From NCBI GenBank assembly GCA_017480485.1, contig JAFVAN010000033.1, positions 1 through 36,864 of the forward strand: DNA of 36,864 nucleotides. Direction: 5' to 3'. A program made the translations under genes and the position numbers. This stretch comes from Ruminococcus sp. (GTDB lineage: Bacteria; Bacillota_A; Clostridia; Oscillospirales; Ruminococcaceae). Position 1 is the stretch's first letter; each line of letters opens with the position of its first letter. The notes under the pieces are model-generated. The model did not search any database. It was given only the letters and a program-made list of their open reading frames with translations, and was not told the origin of the DNA. Shown here piece by piece: positions 31,756 through 36,864 of this stretch.

Positions 31756-32694
31756 TCAGCCTATTTTTTCAAGTATTATGGATGTATCTATACCTGCAAC
31801 CCTTGCGTATAAAAAAGTCTCATGCTCCATGTAGAGATAGTTGATATAAAGATTGCCTACCACCGCATTATTGTTCACGTTTTTATCCCCAAGGTATTTT
31901 ACCTCCATGGTCTTTCCCTCGGGCTCCCAGACTGCCGTGCGGTCATCCCTTACCACCAGGTCATTGACGCCGTAAAAATTATCATAGCTCTCCTGATCGC
32001 CCTTGTCCATCTCACCGAAAATATAATCGTTCTGTACCAGCCTGTACCTGCCGGGGAAGTCCTTTTCAAACTCCTCCTGCGTAATGGTTTCTTTCCTCAC
32101 AAGGGTTATAGGGTCTTTCGTATCCACCCTGCACCCGTCGTTGCTATAGCTGTATTCAACGCGGTCGAAGGTGATCCTGCCATCCGATAATGTGGCGTTG
32201 ACGCCCATAAAGCCGAAGCCCAGCTTCAGATCATATTCTTTCTCTGCCTCGTAGATCTCGTTCTCGACCTCGTCATCCAGCCGATAGGAGAAGTAGTCAT
32301 GAAGGCTTTCAACCATGCAAAACGGGCTCCATCCATCGCCATCCTCACGAAACCATGTGTTCTCCCAGTAGTATTCCTCAAAGAAATCACCTGCCTCGCG
32401 GGTCTTCATGGTCTCTCTGAGGTCCGCAAAGCTCTCGTCGGTATAGCACCAAGCGCCGCCCATAAGATACTCCTTGACGGTCACCTGCTCCTCCTCGGGC
32501 TCCTGCTCCTTGGGGGCGAGGGGGTCCTTGCTGTCGGCCTTGTCGCCGTTGTCGGCGGGGGCTGTCTTGGTTGTCGACCCTGTGACGATCTTAACGCCCT
32601 TATCCTGCTCCGAGCTCTCGTCTGTGCTGCCGCAGGCCGCCAGGCTCAGGCTCATAACTGCTGCTGCGATTACTGCTGTGATCTTCTTTAACAT
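31756..32694 (-). CDS. Lipoprotein, paralogue 2 of a tandem pair
   Basis: 312 residues. The signal peptide and linker are almost identical to paralogue 1 (MLKKITAVIAAAVMSLSLAA, then the lipobox Cys). The last 110 or so residues are also close, with changes such as YGVNDLVVRDDRTAVWEPEG. The middle (about 85-190) is quite different in sequence: EAGDFFEEYYWENTWFREDG and SYRLDDEVENEIYEAEKEY. That pattern, conserved ends with a divergent centre, suggests the middle defines binding specificity. GGAGGT precedes the ATG. The family is unknown. Confidence 0.82.
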   Translation of the reverse strand: MLKKITAVIAAAVMSLSLAACGSTDESSEQDKGVKIVTGSTTKTAPADNGDKADSKDPLAPKEQEPEEEQVTVKEYLMGGAWCYTDESFADLRETMKTREAGDFFEEYYWENTWFREDGDGWSPFCMVESLHDYFSYRLDDEVENEIYEAEKEYDLKLGFGFMGVNATLSDGRITFDRVEYSYSNDGCRVDTKDPITLVRKETITQEEFEKDFPGRYRLVQNDYIFGEMDKGDQESYDNFYGVNDLVVRDDRTAVWEPEGKTMEVKYLGDKNVNNNAVVGNLYINYLYMEHETFLYARVAGIDTSIILEKIG

Positions 32695-32699
32695 AATAA

Positions 32700-32875
32700 T
32701 TACCTCCGGATATGTTTTTTTCTTCTTTCTTGCACGGGGCCTTTCCCCTTGCTCTGATCATTAGAGTAAGTGAGGAGGAAAAAGGTTACTGTTTTTTTGA
32801 AAAAAATTTTTTGACGCTCAGTGGGTGCGTGGGCTTTTGTATGCCTTCTCCTCCTACGGACGGAAAGCGCTTCGC
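32700..32875 (-). repeat. Duplicated upstream region of lipoprotein 2
   Basis: Counterpart of the leader before paralogue 1, with the same TTTTTTTGAAAAAAATTTTT palindrome and GACGCTCAGTGGGTGC. Differences are clustered near 32767-32785. Confidence 0.75.
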
Positions 32876-33080
32876 TGTTCCTGCTTTGTGGAAGAGGCAG
32901 CGTCGCTGCGGCGCAGCATTAAAGCCCCCACCCGGGATGGGTGGGGGTTTTTGTTTTGTGCGCCCATTTAAGATTGTGCTGCGCCGTGTGTAGGGCATTA
33001 AGTCTGCGCCCGTTTCGCCGGGTCCGGCGACAAGCCTCTGACGCGAGGCTTGAGCGCGCGTTTTTTAAGCGCTCCGCGAG
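32850..33080 (-). repeat. Composite A repeat, copy 8 (inverted, shortened)
   Basis: H4 is present with arms GCGGCGCAGCA and TGCTGCGCCG around a CCCCCACCC/GGGTGGGGG stem. Then H3 is CGCCG GGTC CGGCG, with the conserved tract reduced. H1 and H2 are replaced by AGCCTCTGACGCGAGGCT. It lies between lipoprotein 2 and the 3' end of the GH25 gene. Confidence 0.8.
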
Positions 33081-33100
33081 TGGTGTTAGGGCTTCTGCTC

Positions 33101-36100
33101 TTACTTTACCTTGATCTTCTTCACCGCGCTGTAATTTCCGTACCTTGTGCCGTTGGCGGTGTAGAAGGACCTTACCTTAACGTACCATGTCTCGCCGCTC
33201 TTGGGCACCGACGAGAAGTTCTCGCCCAGCTTTGTGGTGTCCGTCGTCGTCCATGAGTGTACGTTTGCCGAGAAATCCGAGGTGGTGGAGTAAAGCACCT
33301 GATAGCCCGTCGTCCCTGCCGTGCCCTTCTTCCAGCTAAGGGTGAATACCCCGCTCTTGCCCGAGGACAGGTAGGTGATGGTGTTCTTTTCGGGCTTTAT
33401 TACAAAGGTGCGGGTGAAGCTTCCCGTCACGTTCTTGCCTGCGGGATATACAGTGATGTTTGCAAGTCCCACGGCCCTGTTCTTCGAGTAGCTCACGGAG
33501 TAGTCGCTCTTCGGGATGGCGGTGCCGTCCTTGAAGCGCAGCGTCGCCTCGGGCTTTATCAAAAAGCCCGTGTAGGTGTAAGAGGCGTAGGGTATCGTCA
33601 CCTTGGCGTAGCTTGTGGAGACATCCAGAGGCTTTACAGTGAAGGTCTTTTTGTAGGTGCCCGTGTATTCTCCCGTGCCAGTAACGGTTATGGTGGCGGT
33701 GCCTGCGTTCAGGTTGTTCTCATATTTCAGAGTGTAGTCCTTATCAAGGGTGAGCTTCGTGCTGCCGTCCTTAACGGTCACAGCGGGCTCAATGGCATAG
33801 CCCCGATAGGTGTAGGAGGCATAGGGGATTGACACCTTGCAGTTCCCGATATCGTTCCGGGTGAGCTGGGGGGTGTGGACCTTGACCGCCGCCGAATACT
33901 TGTACTCGCCGTTTTTATAGTAGGTCCTTACCTTGAAGGTGTAGTCCGTGTCGGGCTCCAGGTCCGTGAAGGTGTAGGTAAGGATGCTGCTGTCCAGTGT
34001 ACCCTTGCGGTTGTAAACAAGGGTCTCGGTGTTGTATACATAGGTGTGATACTGATATGCGCCGTCCACCGCCGCCCATTTAACGGTAACGGTGCGGGGG
34101 GTGGAAGCAGAGACTTTTACCACAGGGGCGGCCTTGCCAATGACGAAGCCCGTCTCTGCGGAGCTGTTGCCGTAGTATCTTACGCCGTCCAGCTTGATGT
34201 AAGGCCTGAGGTAGGCGGTATAAACGCCCTTCCCGAGGCCGCTGACTGTAGCGGTAAGGGAATCGGTCTCGGCCAGAGGCTGGGCCTCGGCGCCGTTCTT
34301 GGAGACATAGAGCCTGTAGCCGTTGGCGCCCGAGCAGGCCGACCATTTAAATGTGGCTGTTCCCGCGCTGTCGTCTGAGGTGCAGGTAAAGCTTGCGGGG
34401 GCCTCGCAGCGGGTGGCGCAGAGCAGGCCCTCGGAATACTCCCCGAGGATGCAGCCCGCGTCGGCGCTGTGATAGGCGCTGATCTTAAAGAAATAGATGG
34501 TCCCCTTCGAGAGGCCCGAGAGGGTGGCCTTTGTGGCGGTGGTCCTTGCCAGCTCCACATACTTTCCTGCGGCGGAGCTGTAGTACACCACCTGATAGCC
34601 CTCGGCGCCCGCAGCCTTGTCCCAGGAGATAGTTATGCTGGTGTCGGTCTTTGTAACAAAGGCGGGTGCCGCGACGGCGGCGAGCTGGGTGGCTATTATC
34701 GTCTCGGCTCCGTAGCTGCCTGTGGTGGTGGTGCCGTCGTCCTCGTAGTAGTAGCAGCGTATCCTTGCCTTGTACTTGGTGCCCGCTGTGAGGCCCGTTA
34801 CATTGCAGGTATTGGTCTTGACTCTCGAATGGTTATAATACTTGCCCGTGGACTCGTTGTAGATCTGGACCGTATACTCGTCGGCGTCCGCAACGGCGTT
34901 CCAGGTGAGCTGGATGCTGGTCGTGGTCTGGGAGATCTGGGAGGGGGCCGTGGGGGCCGACTGCTTCAGCTTCACCTGGTTTGATGGGTCGCCGTAGATC
35001 TTGTTTGCGTTCACAAGGTAATAGCCCCGAACGTAATAGGTGCTGAACCCGCTGGTCAGGTCGATGGTGGTACTGGTGCCGGAAACGGTCTTGACGATGA
35101 CGTCTCCCGAGCTTGCGACTCTGAAAACATCGTAGCTGGTGCTGCCCGCAGAGGCCTTCCAGCTGAGCTTCGCCGTGGTGGAGACGGTGCCTGAGACCGA
35201 CAGTCCCTCAACTGCGGCGGGGGGCTCGGAGATATCATACTTTACATTCAGGTCGGCGTAGCCGCTGATGCCGTTGACGGTGCCGTAGCCGTACTGCCAG
35301 ATATCGAAGGGCCCCTCGAACTTGGTCTGCATGGTGTAATTGGCAAGCCAGATGGGATAGAGCTGGGACAGCTCCTCGCCGTTGAGCCAATATGTATACC
35401 AGCTGATGTTGGTATAGATGCCGGGGGCGTAGCCGTAGCTTTTTATCCGCTCGCAGAAGGCCTTGTTGATCTCGGTCTTCTGGGCCTTGGTGAGGCCTGC
35501 GGCGTCCAGTCTGCCCACGGCGTTCTCGACGGTCTCCATGTCAAAATAGACAGGCAGCTCCAGCTTTGTGCCTTTGATGTATTTATAGACGAAGTCTGCT
35601 TCCTCACGGGCCTCGGCGACAGTTATGGCCTGAGTGTAGAAATACACGCCCACGTCCAGCCCTGCGGCCTTTGCGCCCACGAGGTAGGACTGGAACTTAT
35701 CGTCCAGCACGAGGGTGCCTGCGGAGCCGTAGCCTCTGTAGCCCACTCTGAGTATGGCGAAGGAGAAGCCCTCGGCCTTGACCTTGGCCCAGTCGATGTT
35801 CCCCTGATAGTAGGAGACGTCGATGCCGTAGGTCTTGCGGCAGCTTGCAAAGCGCGCCTGATGGACCAGATTCTCGCTGTTATACACATAGGAGGTAACT
35901 ATCCTGGCGCCCAAGGCGGCATCGAGAGAGGGCGCAGCCATGTCCCTCTGCTGCATCAGGGCGGAGATATACTTATGGTACGAGGGGTCGTTCTCAGAGC
36001 AGGGGAGGGTATCGCCCTCAAAGACATAGTCCCCCAGCTCTGCCAGCTCGGGGTTTTTCCCGAGGTACTCCTCTTCTTTCTGGCGCCCCACCTCGGCGTT

Positions 36101-36316
36101 AAGATACGCAAGGCCGCTGTTCCCTGCGGTCTCGGCTGCCGAGAGCTCGAGGTCCGGCGCGGTGTCGCCATCCTCGGCGGTGTCGATATCTTCGGTGGTC
36201 TCTGCGGCCTGTGGGGTATCGGGTATCTGTGCTTCTGCGGCTGTTACTGGAAGGGCTGTCTGCGCCAGCAGCAGCAATGACAGCAGGGCGCTTACCGCAG
36301 CTTTTCTTAATTTCAT
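33101..36316 (-). CDS. Secreted GH25 muramidase with fibronectin type III domains
   Basis: 1071 residues. The signal peptide (about 1-27) is followed by an acidic Thr/Glu linker. The GH25 domain (about 164-361) begins YGIDVSYYQGNIDWAKV and has the catalytic acids D259 and E261 in PVYFDMET, close to the Asp of GID (D166). It cuts peptidoglycan between N-acetylmuramic acid and N-acetylglucosamine. About five Fn3-like domains follow (about 367-815), then two homologous Ig-like domains that share IPYASYTY and a final Fn3-like domain. No LPXTG or SLH anchor is seen, so release or non-covalent wall binding is likely. The role may be wall remodelling or attack on neighbours. A perfect promoter precedes it. 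Confidence 0.93.
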   Translation of the reverse strand: MKLRKAAVSALLSLLLLAQTALPVTAAEAQIPDTPQAAETTEDIDTAEDGDTAPDLELSAAETAGNSGLAYLNAEVGRQKEEEYLGKNPELAELGDYVFEGDTLPCSENDPSYHKYISALMQQRDMAAPSLDAALGARIVTSYVYNSENLVHQARFASCRKTYGIDVSYYQGNIDWAKVKAEGFSFAILRVGYRGYGSAGTLVLDDKFQSYLVGAKAAGLDVGVYFYTQAITVAEAREEADFVYKYIKGTKLELPVYFDMETVENAVGRLDAAGLTKAQKTEINKAFCERIKSYGYAPGIYTNISWYTYWLNGEELSQLYPIWLANYTMQTKFEGPFDIWQYGYGTVNGISGYADLNVKYDISEPPAAVEGLSVSGTVSTTAKLSWKASAGSTSYDVFRVASSGDVIVKTVSGTSTTIDLTSGFSTYYVRGYYLVNANKIYGDPSNQVKLKQSAPTAPSQISQTTTSIQLTWNAVADADEYTVQIYNESTGKYYNHSRVKTNTCNVTGLTAGTKYKARIRCYYYEDDGTTTTGSYGAETIIATQLAAVAAPAFVTKTDTSITISWDKAAGAEGYQVVYYSSAAGKYVELARTTATKATLSGLSKGTIYFFKISAYHSADAGCILGEYSEGLLCATRCEAPASFTCTSDDSAGTATFKWSACSGANGYRLYVSKNGAEAQPLAETDSLTATVSGLGKGVYTAYLRPYIKLDGVRYYGNSSAETGFVIGKAAPVVKVSASTPRTVTVKWAAVDGAYQYHTYVYNTETLVYNRKGTLDSSILTYTFTDLEPDTDYTFKVRTYYKNGEYKYSAAVKVHTPQLTRNDIGNCKVSIPYASYTYRGYAIEPAVTVKDGSTKLTLDKDYTLKYENNLNAGTATITVTGTGEYTGTYKKTFTVKPLDVSTSYAKVTIPYASYTYTGFLIKPEATLRFKDGTAIPKSDYSVSYSKNRAVGLANITVYPAGKNVTGSFTRTFVIKPEKNTITYLSSGKSGVFTLSWKKGTAGTTGYQVLYSTTSDFSANVHSWTTTDTTKLGENFSSVPKSGETWYVKVRSFYTANGTRYGNYSAVKKIKVK

Positions 36317-36422
36317 AAAAAGACCTATCCTTTCCTGGGCTGCCGCGTCGGAGGCATATATAATATCTTTGCATCTTTACGGCGGGGGTTTTACACAAGC
36401 GGAAAATGATGTGCTACCATTT

Positions 36423-36451
36423 ATTATACAAAAAAACGCAGATTTTGTCAA
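36423..36451 (-). promoter_or_regulatory. sigma-A promoter of the GH25 gene
   Basis: On the minus strand, a perfect -35 TTGACA (36451-36446), a 17-bp spacer and a perfect -10 TATAAT (36428-36423). The leader is about 105 nt, with AAAGGATAGG before the ATG. Confidence 0.9.
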
Positions 36452-36481
36452 CAGGATAATCTTGGTCGCCGCGGCGACCGC

Positions 36482-36864
36482 GCAAGTCGCGTCCCGGGCG
36501 CGGGCGCGCAAGTCGCGTGAGCGGCGGCGGAGCCGCCTCACAACGGTGCAAATCGTTGAGGCTCCCTCGCGGTCGGTGCCCCGACGGGGCAAGTCGCGTG
36601 ACGCTCGCAAGCTCGCTTATAACTGTGTAATGTAAGGGGATCCCCTCGCGGTCGGTGCCCCGACGGGGCAAGTCGCGTGACGCTCGCAAGCTCGCTTACA
36701 ACTGTGTAATGTAAGGGGATCCCCTCGCGGTCGGTGCCCCGACGGGGCAAGTCGCGTGACGCTCGCAAGCTCGCTTACAACTGTGTAATGTAAGGGGATC
36801 CCCTCGCGGTCGGTGCCCCGACGGGGCAAGTCGCGTGACGCTCGCAAGCTCGCTTACAACTGTG
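36482..36864 (+). repeat. 79-bp tandem array of family C units, open at the window edge
   Basis: AAGTCGCGTGACGCTCGCAA recurs at 36591, 36670, 36749 and 36828, an exact 79-bp period. The units are identical except for one T/C at about 36620. A more divergent unit starts at 36510 (81 bp, with stem GCGGCGGCGGAGCCGC). A fragment with AAGTCGCGTC precedes it at 36484. Each unit carries the palindromes AGGGGATCCCCT and TGCCCC GAC GGGGCA. There are no unique spacers, so it is not CRISPR. The array continues beyond the window. Confidence 0.95.

Noticed and set aside
36377..36847. Overlapping open frames on the minus strand encoding repeated Arg-rich peptides
   Set aside because: They are translations of the tandem array (79 bp is not a multiple of 3). 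They have no ribosome site and match no protein family.
36482..36864. A CRISPR array, suggested by regular spacing
   Set aside because: The 79-bp units are near identical along their whole length. There are no unique spacers and no cas genes in the window.
1..36864. tRNA or rRNA genes
   Set aside because: I saw no cloverleaf with a GTTCGA-type T arm or rRNA-like sequence on either strand.
1..36864. Transposase, integrase, phage or toxin-antitoxin genes that could explain the repeats
   Set aside because: No open frame shows such domains. The repeats must be moved or copied by something encoded elsewhere, if they move at all.

Overview
The window looks like chromosome from a Gram-positive Clostridia, most likely a Ruminococcus-like member of the Oscillospiraceae. 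The basis is a T-box leader before hisS, Shine-Dalgarno sites of the GGAGG type, several TTG starts, lipoproteins with short Ser/Asp/Glu-rich tails after the lipobox cysteine, a small DUF6472-type protein, an archaeal-type AspRS and near-consensus sigma-A promoters (TTGACA, 17 bp, TATAAT). This is inferred from family knowledge; no rRNA or other marker gene is present.

Layout, left to right. serS with its own promoter and terminator (442-1847). A ComEA-like helix-hairpin-helix membrane protein overlapping an RsuA/RluB-type pseudouridine synthase (2563-4297). A MalK/UgpC/MsmX-type sugar ABC ATPase (4345-5619). An SGNH hydrolase lipoprotein and a YcxB-like membrane protein (5657-7552). A Nudix hydrolase (7711-8237). 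A leftward operon of membrane protein, DUF6472 protein, RadC and ComF (10382 to 8294). An orphan amino-acid-binding lipoprotein (10772-11733), then a CNNM/CBS transporter (11932-13246). MinD followed by a variant methylglyoxal synthase (13992-15387). A T-box, hisS, two small unknown genes and archaeal-type aspS (15453-19808). An 81-residue leftward gene whose 3' end is the aspS terminator. A lipoprotein, response regulator and sensor kinase (20267-24187). DUF1385 and prmC, then recA and recX (24625-29534). A small membrane protein and a membrane-anchored flavodoxin (29620-30554). A tandem pair of leftward lipoproteins (30573-32694). A 1071-residue leftward GH25 muramidase with Fn3 domains (33101-36451). 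A 79-bp tandem array runs off the right edge.

Most genes are housekeeping or cell-surface functions: tRNA charging, RNA and release-factor modification, recombination, envelope sensing and wall turnover. There is no phage, plasmid, transposase, toxin-antitoxin or CRISPR-Cas locus.

The unusual content is between the genes. Four families of hairpin-rich interspersed repeats occupy nearly every large intergenic gap. Family A/B is a composite of about 250-400 bp with several consecutive hairpins. Family C is about 75-80 bp with two hairpins. Family D is about 115 bp and lies directly before hisS, prmC and recA. In A and C the stem sequences differ between copies but stay base-paired, so structure is being conserved. 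One C-type unit is amplified as a 79-bp tandem array at the right edge. These repeats lie inside apparent operons (response regulator/kinase, DUF1385/prmC, recA/recX, T-box/hisS) and are the best candidate here for something undescribed. The second candidate is the MinD-linked methylglyoxal synthase paralogue, which has lost residues that match catalytic positions of the E. coli enzyme.
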